Positions 22,360-33,943 of a DNA stretch of 64,000 bases are shown piece by piece. This DNA is from Trametopsis cervina (taxonomy: Eukaryota; Basidiomycota; Agaricomycetes; Polyporales; Irpicaceae). Both the position numbers and the translations under genes were made by a program. The stretch's first letter is position 1; each line of letters opens with the position of its first letter. The DNA lies in contig MU278364.1 in the NCBI GenBank assembly GCA_022385755.1, positions 434,001 to 498,000 of the forward strand, read 5' to 3'. The notes under the pieces were generated by a model. That model did no database searches, was not told the origin of the DNA, and saw only the letters and a list, made by a program, of their open reading frames with translations.

Positions 22360-23426
22360 ATGCGTGTTCTAGTCTTTGGGTGAGCAGCTTGACCCTGAGT
22401 CCATATGGATACTGAGATTGCTCTCATGCAGTGCCGCGGGGTTTATTGGGTACCCTCTCTCACAGGCCTTAGTCCGCGCAGGGCATACAGTCTATGGTCA
22501 GACACGTTCACCAAACAGTGCAAAGCAGCTCGTTGCCAATGAAAGTACGTTCATAAGAAGCCACATACCGCGAACAGTACTGAAGTCATTTGCTTTGACA
22601 TTGCAGTCAATGCCATCGTTGCTGGACCCCTTGACGTTGCGTCTTGGGAGTCTATCATCGGCACGGTCGACGTCGTGATCGAGGCATTAGGAGGACAAGA
22701 GAAGAGAACCATAGCTGTCGAGCTTTTCAGCACCATCACCAAGCTCGCACAAGAACGTCGTCCAGCGGGATCAGCCAAGATAACGTATATCTGGACGGCG
22801 GGGACCTGGTTCCACGGGGATGACCGCAAGAACATCGTTTCGGACACAACCCCATTGAACGCGCCCATGTCGCTCCTCTCCTGGGGCCCTGCGATTCAAG
22901 AGAGCATCATTAGCAGCTCGATCCTGAATGGCATTGTCATAAGACCATCAATGGTGTACGGCCGGTCGGGGTCGATATTTGGAATCATGTTCAAGTCGGC
23001 ATACGAGGGGAAACTCACATGGCCAGGGAAACCCGGTGGCCGTTTGGCTGTCATTCACCAAGACGACGTAGCCGATTTTTATGTACGAGTCGCAGAGCAG
23101 GGCGCCGTGGCCAAAGGGCTCGTGTTCGATGTGTCGGACACCGCGACTGTCGGCGTCGATGACCTACTGGCAAGATTGGCGGAAACAGTAGGGCTTAATG
23201 GATACGAATACGCCGAGCCTACTAACCGTGAGTTCGTTCATGGTTTTTGGATAGTGATACTTACCACCAGTCCAATATAGCGTACGAGGAAGCGATCGCT
23301 TCTACTTCGTTGGTTCGTCCATACCTCGGCCGTGCTCTTCTCGGCTGGTATCCACGAAAAAACGATCTTGTGGAGAATATTGAGGCGTATTACAATGCAT
23401 GGAAAGCCAACAACAGCCTGCCTTAG
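22360..23426 (+). CDS. NAD(P)-binding epimerase-like (extended/atypical SDR) protein B
   Basis: Four exons (22360-22379, 22432-22544, 22607-23227, 23281-23426) give 299 residues. Exon lengths match copy A exactly except for one codon in exon 3. MRVLVFGAAGFIGYPLSQAL opens the Rossmann fold; YGQTRS, VDVVIEALGGQ, IWTAGTWFHGDD, RPSMVYGRSGS and PGGRLAVIHQDDVADFYVRV correspond block by block with copy A. The C-terminus is LVRPYLGRALLGWYPRKN then a helix ending NNSLP. Divergence from copy A is substantial throughout, so the duplication is not very recent. Function unknown; the pair may act on related substrates. Confidence 0.78.
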
Positions 23427-23563
23427 ACTAGCCGGTAGTCGAACGCGAAGCTATAACGAAGAGTGTAATTTAGCAAGTGCAGCTACAGAGCTCGTGCATA
23501 TTAGTGTGTGTCGACGTAAAGTACAAGCAGATACCGTCTACGAGTAAGGGTCCAGAGATGCTA

Positions 23564-24945
23564 TCATGACTTGCGGCCGACATCGCCCGGAGCTGAGATA
23601 GCTCTGCGCATGTCAGGCCGTTTTTGTGCGTCGTCGAATCTACGAACGATGACCTCGCATTTTGTGGTTCGGCAGATGTGCTTGGAGGCCCTCTTAATCT
23701 CGTCCGAGAAGAAGGAGAGTCCAGCCGCTTTCTCCACTGCTTCAACTGGAATCTCATTCAAGCAGGCTATCTTTGAACATTGAACAGAAACACTGACCTG
23801 GCACCATGAAATTCTCGAAGGGGGCTTGATCTGGGATCTCAGCGTTAGGCAGGACGAACGCACCGGTCGAGATCTCCGGAATGTGAGGAGTGGAAGGCGA
23901 CGAGGGTTTGGTGGTTAGTACAACTTTGGCAAAGTGAGTCGGGACGGAAGTGTTTGGAGGCGATCCTATTACTTCGTAATGCTGGAGATTATGGTGAGAA
24001 ATACGATCATCTTAGCAGGGGAGCTCTAAAACTCACGACGCGCCATTTGCCGTCATTGTCGAGCTTCGGCAGGTACAAGGGAACGGTGAAGACGTATACG
24101 TCGGAGAAGGTCCCCGTCAGCCGTCTACACCAGTCTTCCACGTATGCCCAGTCTGCAAAGCCATTTTTAGTGTATGTTTGACCAGTATATGCTGTTCTGG
24201 ACGTACAGTGTCGATTGAACCCTGCACCAACTTGAGGCGCGATGTTCGTCAATAGGAAAGTCTCGTTCATTGCCTCCTAAACGTGTTCTCTCAGTATAAG
24301 TAAATCGAGGTGTGAATATATTTACCTGAGAGAATTTAGCATCTGCAGCAGGTACCCTGAAAGTGATATATGAGTAGCCCGAAGAGTATCAGCGTGAGCA
24401 GCTTACATGTGTCCACGATCATATCCACTACGCAGGTAGTCCGACAATTTCGCTCGAAACTGCGTAGGAATATCCTCATCTTCGATGAACGTAGACTTCG
24501 ACCTATCCCCCGCCTCACCTGCCCGAGGCTCCAGCGGCGACTTTCCCAGGGACGCAAGGGTCAAGTGTTCTGCGGTCTATTATCCACAACGTCGAGTAAC
24601 GAATAAGCTGAGTCCACGGGTAACTTCGTATACTTGACGTACCCATGCCGGATGCCTCAACCGCCTGTCATACGCCGCGACGTATGCCTTCCGCACCAGC
24701 ATGTCCGAGATAGGGCCAGGGTTTCCATGCCTCAGCACAGGCGAGTCGACCGTCACGAGTGCACCCGAAGTAGAAATACGCGTCTTGCCGTGCTGGTCGA
24801 CCTGAACGATGGGCGAAGGGCCACCGGATGAGGACGGCGGGAGCGGGACAACGCGTCGACGACTTTCGATCGCAGTCGCTACGCCCCCGCCGACCAGTGC
24901 TCCGACTGCAAAGGCAGCTGCATGAATGATTGTGGTGCTAGGCAT
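23564..24945 (-). CDS. NUC1: Mitochondrial endonuclease G (NUC1)
   Basis: A DNA/RNA non-specific beta-beta-alpha-metal nuclease of the mitochondrial intermembrane space. The start MPSTTIIHAAAFAVGALVGG gives the usual N-terminal hydrophobic segment; an upstream in-frame Met at 25071 is possible. The pre-core has LRHGNPGPISDMLVRKAYVA and RRLRHPAWV. The catalytic DRGHM lies in GYDRGHM, split by an intron around 24360-24410. Then MNETFLLTNIAPQVGAGFNR supplies the metal-binding Asn. WRRLTGT-like WCRRLTGTFSDVYVFTVPLY and the C-terminal AAGLSFFSDEIK follow, and the protein ends GDVGRKS. Several short introns. The family residues I can check are present, so it looks active. Confidence 0.9.
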
Positions 24946-25187
24946 GAGTAATTCGCTTAACGTTGGAGGTCGAGTCGAGGCGCAGACAAGCCGGTGGCGA
25001 GAACGTGGAAAGCTCAAATATGTGGCATAGGCGCCGCCGCCGTTGGTAAGTAGTACAGTAGGGGAGCTCAAAGCTGAAGGAAGCTGGCTCGTATGCCAGC
25101 CTAATAAGATGAGCTGTAAGACAAGCTACATTGGGAGTTACGAGCAGCACCGCAATAGTAGTAGAGCATTTGAGGGTACAGCAGCAT

Positions 25188-26527
25188 CTATTTATCGAAT
25201 ACTTCGGACACCCAAATCGCCATCAACCTCAAAGTTTCCTCCAGCTCTGCGGGGTGGCCCATCGCCATCGTCGACGGATGCGTTCCGTCGATGACCTCTC
25301 TGTATGTAACGCGCGAAGCATCTGTATCTTGAATGATACGGTCTCGCAAAAGTCTGTTTTCATCCAAGAACATCTCGGCGTCGCCTACGATGAGGTACGT
25401 GGGCGGGAAGTCTTTGAAGTGTCCGTATGGAGTAGACAGACGGAGCGAGACTGGGGCTATCCATGGGTTTGTTGACGCCTCTGACATAGGTAGCGAGCCG
25501 AGGTACGCCTGGACGGGATAGATACCCAGTATGAAATGAACGAGGTCGGAGTCCCAGTTGGTGAGGAGGGAGGAATGAGGTCCGAAGTTGCTTTTGCCGG
25601 CGTCGACATAAGGTGAGATTGGCATCACTCCACCGGGAATACCCATATTGAGGGAGGGATGGTCGCGCAGAGCACGGACGAGCTGGATGGCCAGGGATGC
25701 ACCGGCGGAATCGCCCGTTACGAGGATATTCTCGGGCTTGAACCCAAGGTCCTTTACGAGATAGTCATATCCGGAGATAGCGTCTATGACGGCGGAAGGG
25801 AAGGCATTCTTTGGCTCCAACGGAGGGCCTTGTGCTCTTCTGTGGTCAATGAGGAACACCCGTTCAAAGCAGTGGAAATGCTTGAGAAAATCTTTGCATA
25901 GAACCTGCGCCACACCCTTCGGGCTACCGTTGGACATCTAAAGGTAATGTTAGTGAATGGGAGAGAAAGACCCAATACGACTGTTTATACTTACGATGTG
26001 TCCACCACCTATAGGAGAATTCATATCATGAAGACTGACGATCATGACATGCATGATACCTCACTCACCGAACAGATGATAGATGACCTTTTCATCAGGT
26101 CCTGCCCGCTGGCCAACAAATCCAGCACTATCCCGCTTGCCAACCCAAAAGCCCGGCAGCCTCACTGGCTTGACACCATTGACCTTAGCAGCCTCCTTCA
26201 ACGCATCGACCAGCACATATGGTCTGGCCTCAACCCACACCATCCCATGTTTCTTCATGAGCTCCGGGTTACGGCCCCATTGCTCGATGTCGGGTTCATC
26301 CATGCGGAAACTACCGGTCTTGGATACGACGTCCAGAAATGTTTGCATTATTTTCACCATAAGGCAGCGTTGCAATGGCCAGGAACGTCTTGGGCGGTTC
26401 TCCACGTTGAAGTAGACGATGGTCCACACGGGGAGCATCACGAGGAGGTAGCCCGCGGTGTATGCGAAGGCAAGTGTCTTCCATGGTTGATGGCGACGCT
26501 AGTCTGGATGGGGTATATTAAGGGGAG
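25188..26527 (-). CDS. Alpha/beta hydrolase fold-3 (hormone-sensitive-lipase-like) with N-terminal membrane segment; 5' end doubtful
   Basis: Exons around 26478-26071, 26006-25992 and 25937-25188. Near the N-terminus is a hydrophobic segment (AFAYTAGYLLVMLPVWTIVY). The oxyanion motif is HLFGGGHIMSN, assembled over two splice sites. The nucleophile elbow is GDSAGASLA, the acid lies in YLIVGDAEMFLDEN and the catalytic His probably in DGTHPSTMAM. The domain order fits secreted or ER-anchored carboxylesterase-like proteins of basidiomycetes. The natural start ATG (26525-26527) reads MAPLNIPHPD and then TAG, directly followed in frame by RRHQPWKTLAFAYTAG, which continues the expected protein. Either an upstream exon splices at the AG of that TAG, or the gene is damaged. 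Confidence 0.7.
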
Positions 26528-28004
26528 CCATAACGTATGTTGCAGATATTTCTGAAGACCAAGGTCAGCAGAGGCTCACCAATCTGCCTTCGATGGACTG
26601 ACCGGTTTTCTGAGAGCTGGAAGCTACTTTTTGTGGGAATGATGAGTGTTGTAGAACTACTTGTACCTTGTGTGTATATATATGACCGTCCTATGAATGA
26701 TTTCATCATCTTCTCATCCAAGTTGAGTCACTGTTGATCTTCCAACGGTCCCGTGAGGGTGGTTCTCAGCAGTGTCGTGTTACCACAGCACACTATAGCC
26801 GTTGAATCTCGGAGCGCGTTTCCTCGTCTTCAGACTTCCGTTGACTCCACCGTATGCTGAAGAGACTGGTTGCTGTGTACATCCCGATCAGAATTCGCGT
26901 TTGTGCGGTTCAAAATCGCCGAATACCTGGTATGTAGTCACTTCCTGCGGGTCCGCCGGTCGGGCGGCAGTGGCCTTGGTGTTGCGAACTGGCGTCTCGA
27001 ATAACGATATGAGTGTGCAGGCGGACTCACGGATGCCACGCCTCCAGAGTTACCAATGCCGGTCGTGCGAGAGGAGTTCTGAAAATATACCGTCGCGAAC
27101 GTTTTCTGTCAAACGCATTTTACGCTATGAATTCCTGCTTTGCTTTCTGCGTTGCGAAATCGTGCGATCATAGGAGCACTCGCGTGATGAGCCAACGTCA
27201 GCTCGTCAGGCAACCTGAAGCCAGTTGACGTTGAGGTGAAGTCAAGAGGGGAAGATTCTGAACGGCCCAAAGTAAAGGTATTGACAACATCGACTCTGGG
27301 TGTTTCAGGGGCGATCGTGGATGGCAAACGAATACAACTATCTGCGAAGATGGTGAGTAAATCACTACAGCTGCAAGCTTTCACTGCGTACGCACCAAAG
27401 CGAGGGCCAGCGATCACCCCAGACAGTTCGTCGCCGAACGTTGAAGAGTCGAAACCTGTTATGACTGCCTTGAAGGTAGACGACCAATCGTGTGCATAAA
27501 ATACCCGCTCAAACAAACCGAAGATTCCTGCCGACACAAGAAAATCCATTGGGTTCTAATATTGTAAAAAGTCATACAACCAAGGGAAAAAAGTCGAGAA
27601 TGGGATTCAAACCTCATGCATAGATGTAGAAGCAGCGTGACTATGATATAGGGAGAGTAAGTACCAGAGAGCAAGGATGTCTGCAACGGAAAACAAAGGG
27701 CGGTGTCAAAGGTGACAACAGGGTGGAAGGTTATACGCGCTCTGTAAGAAACACTAAAACAACGAGCTGAAGTAGACGATGGCGACAGTCTTGGACGCAT
27801 TAGGATGGTAGTAGTAGTGCCGAGAGCAACACGGAAAGAGAAGATACGCAAAGGAAAACCGAACAGAGGATAGATGGTGTTCAAACCGAGAATCGAGCGG
27901 GAGAGGGTCAAGGTGAGCGTCCACTGTGCCAGCGACTCACGGATTCCGTCTCCACAACGTCCCAATCGCCTGTATGAGGACGCTTTACTGGAAATGTGGC
28001 GGGT
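26528..28004. other. 1.5-kb stretch without a supportable gene
   Basis: Open frames exist on both strands (for example 27109-27549 minus and 27236-27499 plus), but they overlap each other and show no family motif, signal or conserved spacing. Part will be 3' UTR of the RRM gene and upstream region of the hydrolase. Confidence 0.35.
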
Positions 28005-29790
28005 TTAAATCTCCAAGGGCTCGTGGGAGCGGGCTTCGAAGCCAGAGCGTTGTGTTTGGCTCTCGCGCCTCTCCCTGCGACTTTCGAACCCGCCGACGCC
28101 CGGGCCGCGTGGCTGGCGAACGACGCCGGAATCGAGGCCGTTGTTCACGTTGGCGGTGACACTTGGCGGCAGGCTGGGGACGGGAGGGATGGCGTTGCCG
28201 AAGGCGGAGTTACCGAAGAGGGCGGCAAAGCCACCTGGAGAGCGTCGGGATGGAGAGGCGATGGTTGCGTAGCCCTCGCGGATGTTGCCATTAGAGGCGC
28301 GGGTGACGAGTCGAGGGGCCTGCGATTGCAGAGATTTCATGTCGGGCATGGACTTCTTCATACGCAGCGATTGGGTCTGAGCGTTTGCCGCAAGGAACGA
28401 GGATGGCGCGCGAGAAAGCGTTTGACGCCCTGGAGCAGTCTGTTGTTGCTATGTTTTCCAGTCATGAATACGGGCTCGAAGTTGGAAATCAATGAGACAC
28501 TCACCGCGGACGGGTCAATACGGGTGACGACAGCATACCTCTCCTCGCCTTCACCCACGGAGTAATGGTACACACCAAGTTTCTGCGCCACCAGATGAAC
28601 TACGCGGCGTTGCTTTGCTGATAGAGTTCGGGAGAAGGCCAGTTCATCTCGCATTGGGTCATCCTTGAACAGCAGAATACGAGAGTAGATCTCAAGTGTC
28701 GACGGATCATTCAGATCTAGTTCTGTAGAGCTTTTGACGCCGCCTCCGGGAGTGGACGGTGGAAGTGGCGAGGTGCTGAGATTGTATCCGCCTGGCGTCG
28801 GAAGGGAAGGCACAGCAGGAATCTGAGGCGCCGGGAACGTCGGGAATGGCGACGCGCCGGAGAATGAGCGCGATGGGGTGAACGGCGGGGCGATAGCAGC
28901 AGGTGGGGGTCCACCAAAGTCATCATACGGCGACTGCTGCATCGCGGCCTGTTCTTTCTCAAGCTGCATGGAGCGCATGCGCCGTATGGCTTTCTCACGC
29001 TCAATGCGTTCCTTTTCGCCGGCCTGGAGCACCTTTTTGTACTCAACACGCAGCTTGCGGCCCTGCACGTCGAAACCGTTGAGGGCAGCGACGACGGCAT
29101 CAGCGTCGGCCGAGTGCCGGAAATTAGCGAAGGCGAGACCACGGAACTGGCCCGACTGGTCAAGATGGTAGTTGAACGCATAAGGCGTCGGAATGGAAAG
29201 AGAAGCCTGAAAAAAGACATAAGCGAATGATAGCGGGTGTACCGACTGGAAGACACTGACAATTATATCAAGGAGCGTCTCGCGTTTTACATTGAATGGT
29301 ATGTTCTTGATTACGATGGCGGTGGGTATAATCTCGTCGTCCCCCAATTGACCAGGCGTCGCAGGACCCAAGTTCGGCGTGAGGACGTGACCCAAAGTAG
29401 GTGACCCGCCAGACGACGAAAGATCAGAGGTATTATTGGGAGACAGTGAGCGGTTGTCCGGAAGCCCACTCGAGTTGTCAAGCCATTGCTAATGACGCGA
29501 GAAAAAGAATCAATGGAACATATTAAGGGGCCTGGCCGGCGCGTACAGAATACACATACACTGGGCAAACCCCCACGCATAGTCTTGTTCTTGAGAGGAG
29601 ACTGACTCAGATTTAATGGGTTGTACTGAGACTGTGCTGCGATGGGTGGAGAAGTGGAAAAGTGGTAGGGGCTTCTTCCATTGCCGGTGGCCGTGCCTTC
29701 GTAATCGTAAGCTTCGTGAAGACGTTGCTGGGAGGGCTTGGAAGAGAGCGACAGGTTAGAGATATCCGGGGTCGACGAAGTGCTTGTCAT
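28005..29790 (-). CDS. RRM (plus R3H-like) RNA-binding protein, Pin4/Cip1/Cip2 type
   Basis: Four exons, with introns at 29489-29559, 29207-29260 and 28440-28504. The N-terminus is Ser/Pro/Gln-rich. The RRM spans roughly residues 130-215: TAIVIKNIPFNVKRETLLDI (RNP2) and SGQFRGLAFANFRHSADADA (RNP1), ending VEYKKVL. A charged helix (EKERIEREKAIRRMR) and a Pro-rich spacer follow. Then comes a C-terminal segment IYSRILLFKDDPMRDELAFS with KQRRVVHLVAQKLGVYHYSV, which is the R3H-like region of this family. The tail is Ser/Arg-rich. Yeast Pin4/Mdt1 and fission-yeast Cip1/Cip2 act in G2/M control and stress mRNA regulation; the role here is inferred from them. Confidence 0.82.
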
Positions 29791-30537
29791 GATATCCTAT
29801 GATGCAGGTGCGAAAGTGCTATGATTGTTACAAAATGCTGTGAAACCGTTCGTGACAATGAGACTCGTGAGGAAAGGAAAGCTTGCGGAGGGAAACGATG
29901 GTGGGCGGGCGAGGCAGAAGAGCTTGAGTCGAAGATGGTCGTCGATTTCAGAAAACGTGGTGTGCGTAGGCGCCCACGCAGGTTTACTCACTCGCTGTTG
30001 CCTTCACGAGGCAACGCTCTCAGATGATATCTGCCACGGAGTCTTTCTGTGTTCTGTGCATTCGTACAAGTCATCGCTGTTCGCCAAAGTACCCTTTGAG
30101 CAACGCTGAACCATCCCAGCGACGACGGTCAACACGGATATATCGGCGCTGGAGCAGGGACAAGCTATTTACCCTCCCGGTTCTTTGCCTTGTACCTCGA
30201 CCTTGTTCCCGCCTTTTAGGGCATCCTCTGATCACAGGAGTCTACTAGACATCTTCGTGAAGCAACATAGTAATGGATCTGCGTTTGTCTCCATTGGATC
30301 GAAGCGGAATGCATTGTGTCCGAGTACGAGTGGCCCTATGTTATAATCACCAGCGCCATGATTGCACATTAGATCCTAGTAATGGCCTTTGACCAGCGCC
30401 GCCAAGCCTCTCATTGTCGCAGCATTGGCTTCGTGCGATACTTCTGTGCTGCGTACAGCAGTCGAGGCTGAGGTTGGCCGCAGCTAAAATGCCATACACA
30501 TCGTACAGCCGCCGTGACTGCGGAGCTTTCATCGGTT
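29791..30537. promoter_or_regulatory. Divergent intergenic region, RRM gene / GAT-EH gene
   Basis: About 750 bases. It must hold both promoters and perhaps an unrecognised first exon of the GAT-EH gene, whose start I could not fix. I looked for a VHS domain here and found none. Confidence 0.35.
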
Positions 30538-33500
30538 ATGACCTCTTATTCAGATCTCTCATCTCTGCAGCGACCGTGGTGCCCCCAAGCAGGGTAAGCG
30601 AGTATGAGCTTTCGAAAACTTCGCAAAGGTGGCAAGTACTGCTCTCACAATCACTCTTAAACCACTCTCATTGTTCATCGTTCGGATAGCTGCTCCAGAA
30701 CAGCCGTTTGCCACACCACCACCGCGGAGGCAACCTTGGTTCGCCCCTCCGCCCGGTCCTCCGCCAGGTTGGTCCGCAGCATTTGGAGTAGATCACCCCT
30801 TGCAGAGACCTGTAGTCCAACAACAGAATACACGAAGGGAACACGAACGAACCAATTCAGCTGCTGGCCCATCCTCCGAGCGAACGAAAATCTTATCTCA
30901 CGACGAGGAGGTGCAGCGTATCTTCCGGGTGTGCAAGACCGCCAAGGGGAGTGCACAGCTACTGCGCGAAACAGTCGCCTACACGAGGCCTGAAGACGTG
31001 AAGGATAATGATCTACTGTCGGTGCGTTGTCCAATGGATTTGTGGCGCGCATACCGCATTTATTGATATCAAGTTCTCCGATACACTCAGGAATTCCTGA
31101 AGAAATGTCAGTCGGCGCAAACTTACATGACTACGACGATACCATGGGCAACTGCGGAGGCAGAACGCTCTCACGGTAGAGGCCCTCATAATGGGGACAC
31201 GAAGGAGGAGCAGCTGTTGGCTGAGCTGCTTGCAGTCAATGAGGAGATCATGGATGCTCTCAAACTCTTTGACGACTTGGTGAAGAGACAGCCAGAGACC
31301 GAGAATGCTAGGGCGGAACGCAAGGTGTGTCCCTCCGTGGAATATGCTGTGTTACTGGTATCATGACGGGCAATAGCTTCGAGCCTTGGATGCAATCACG
31401 GCCTACAAACCGACGCCCTCGGAGTCCCATCTTGTCGATCGTATCCTGAAAATAGGAGACCGAGACGGCAGAGGCAGCGTTGGTTTACCTACGCTGCACA
31501 AGATCTTGAGCGGTTCAAATCTCACACCCGAGACAATGCAAGCAATATTTGATATTGCTAACGTAGAAGAGAATGAGTCCTTATCCAGGCACTGCATTGG
31601 GGTAGCCGTGAGGCTAATTGGGCATGCCCAAAAGGGCGTTACAATCACCGAAGAACTTGTTGGAAAAAGTATGTCGGATGCTCAACCAGTGTATGTTGCT
31701 AGCTGCTGACAGAATGCAGCGGCACATCTCGCAACTATAGATAGACTGGAGTCGTCTCGCACGGATCAGGATCAAGGTCCTTCCTACTACGTAGATCCAA
31801 CTGAGAGGTTCGCGCCGAGTTTCTTGGAGACCTCTCTTGTCGATCGTATCCTCGAAATAGGCGACCCACACGGCAGAGGAACTATCAGTATTTCTGCGCT
31901 GCACAAAATCTTGAGCGGTTCAAGACTCCCACCAGAAACATTGGAAGCAATTTATGATATTGCCAACGCAGATATGAACGAGAATTTATCCAGACATCAA
32001 ATTGGGGTAGCCCTACGATTAATAGGACATGCCCAAAAGGGTGCCCCAATTGATCAGGAGGTTGTATGGAAAAGTACGTCGCATGGTCAATCAGGGCGTA
32101 TTGCTAGCTGCTGACAATGCGCAGCTGCACCTCCCGCGAACATAGCCGGGCTAGAACCAAATCAAGGTCCTGCCTATGCAGGCCCCTCAACAGCCTCTGG
32201 CAGCACATCGCGTCTTCCGGAGTTACCGTTCCTAACCCCTGAAGATCGTCGGAAGTTCATGAAGATCTTCAACAAGAACCAGCCGGTGAATGGCTACATC
32301 AGCGGTAGGCGAGTCTCTATGCGGTAACGTCCCACCTACTAACCGGTATCAGGCTCCCAAGCACGTGAGCTCTTCACGAAATCCAGGCTTCCGCCACAGA
32401 CATTAGGCAAGATATGGTGAGTGGTCGTCCGCAAACGTAGAATTGTGACTGATTGCATTTCAGGGATCTGGCGGATACACGAAGGCAGGGAGCGTTGGAT
32501 GCTCCTTCCTTTACCATCGCCATGTATCTCATCCAGGCATGCATGTCTGGTACACTTACTTATGTTCCAGACGTTCTCCCGCCTTCCCTCTATGCCGATG
32601 CAGCGCGTGCTTCGCCTACCGAAGCGTTTGATTCCGAGTTCATACCCGCCTCCACATCGATATCGCAGACATCGCGTTCTCTCTCACACTTACCTGTGTG
32701 GGATGTTCCCGCTGACATAAGAGCGAGCGCCCAGGCATTCTTCGAGGCTTTCGACGAACAGCGCCAGGATTACCTTGAGCGCAGTACCATAGAAGCCCAC
32801 CTTAAGCAAACAGGTCTCCCGGCGGTTGTTCTACTGCGAATATGGTGCGTTCCCTGAGCTCACGGTACCGGACGTGATCGACTGATGTTTGACACCCTCA
32901 GGGACCTCTCTGACATCGACTCGAACGGCCGCCTTTCTCGAGATGAATTCGCTGTTGCGATGTACCTCATCCAAATGGCCGAGCGTGGACAACCTCTCCC
33001 CGATAGACTGCCGAGTAGTCTGATACCACCTGCCCGCCGCCCAGCTGCTTCAGGTCCTCCAAGTCCTCCGGTGTCTTCGATGCCTTCCCACACAGCAGAT
33101 GTGAGCGAAGTGTATACTCAGTGGATCCCGTCCCCTGACGATTGATGTATGTCTAGCTCATTGATTTGGATTTTACTGCTCCTATTGCGATGCCGACTCC
33201 CACTGCTGTCGAGCTCCCAGCTCCTCCAGCCATGACAGCCTCCCCTCCGCCTTTGCCCCCGTTGAGTCCGCTCAGCCCTTCATCGGCTGCAATCTTTCAC
33301 CCTCCGGGCCTTGCTGGACCCTCTTCGTCCACATCTCCACCTCCCACTCCAGGTGGGCTGTTCAGACAACCTTCGGCATCATCCGCACAAGTTGTATATG
33401 TCGCTACAGGGTGGACTTGGGATGTATCGCCCGCAGACAAGGTCAATTCTGATCAGTTCTTTGAGAAACTCGACCCCTGGTACCATGGCCACGTAGAGGG

Positions 33501-33943
33501 CGACACCGCGGCGGCGTTCATGTCCGGGTCTAAACTGCCGCCAGAAGACCTTGGCAAAATATGGTGTGTACCTACCCGGGGATCTCAAACCTGGCTGGGA
33601 ACTGATGTTCGCGTATTACAGGGAACTCTCTGATATAGATCAAGCCGGTCGACTCACGCGAGAGCAGTTCGCTGTCGCCATGTACTTGATTCGCGGGAGG
33701 TTGGCTGGGCGCGCCATCCCCGACACGTTGCCACCATCCCTGGTTCCTCCAGCGAACCTCCCAGAAATCATTGCCAGACCTTTGGCTACCCCTGGGCCCC
33801 CACTTCCGGCACGTCCCGCGCCTGCTACCAACCAAGCCGACAATGCAGATGAACGCCAGCCGGCTTCTGATGATAGCATAGCGCGTTCTGCGACTCCTCC
33901 TCCTCCGTATGAGGAACCTGATATCTTGAACATTGCCGACTAA
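30538..33943 (+). CDS. GAT-domain protein with five EH domains (Ede1-related endocytic adaptor)
   Basis: Exons after the unresolved first one: 30690-31021, 31091-31324, 31377-31668, 31720-32073, 32125-32304, 32353-32416, 32464-32844, 32902-33100, 33157-33563 and 33622-33943 (about 920 residues). Order: Pro-rich start (PPPGPPPGW); GAT three-helix domain ([51 protein letters not shown]); five EH domains at ~31425, 31825, 32225, 32700 and 33415; Pro-rich tail with PPPPYEEP (33896-33919), a WW-ligand motif. GAT domains bind ubiquitin and Arf-type partners; EH domains bind NPF peptides. EH1 and EH2 have F or Y in place of the usual Trp; EH3-5 keep KIWDLAD, RIWDLSD and KIWELSD. No stop or frameshift was found. 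The ATG at 30538 gives the wrong phase with donor 30594, so the 5' end needs another exon. No coiled coil or UBA, unlike Ede1. Confidence 0.82.

Noticed and set aside
25947..26555. Plus-strand 202-codon frame opposite the hydrolase
   Set aside because: No family feature; the minus strand encodes the hydrolase N-terminal part with splice sites and motifs.
27109..27549. Minus-strand 146-codon frame, and the overlapping plus-strand 87-codon frame at 27236
   Set aside because: Neither has a domain, signal or recognisable composition, and they overlap each other; not enough to call a gene.
30200..30600. A VHS domain expected before the GAT domain
   Set aside because: All three plus-strand frames were read and none shows VHS-like helices; either absent or too divergent to see.
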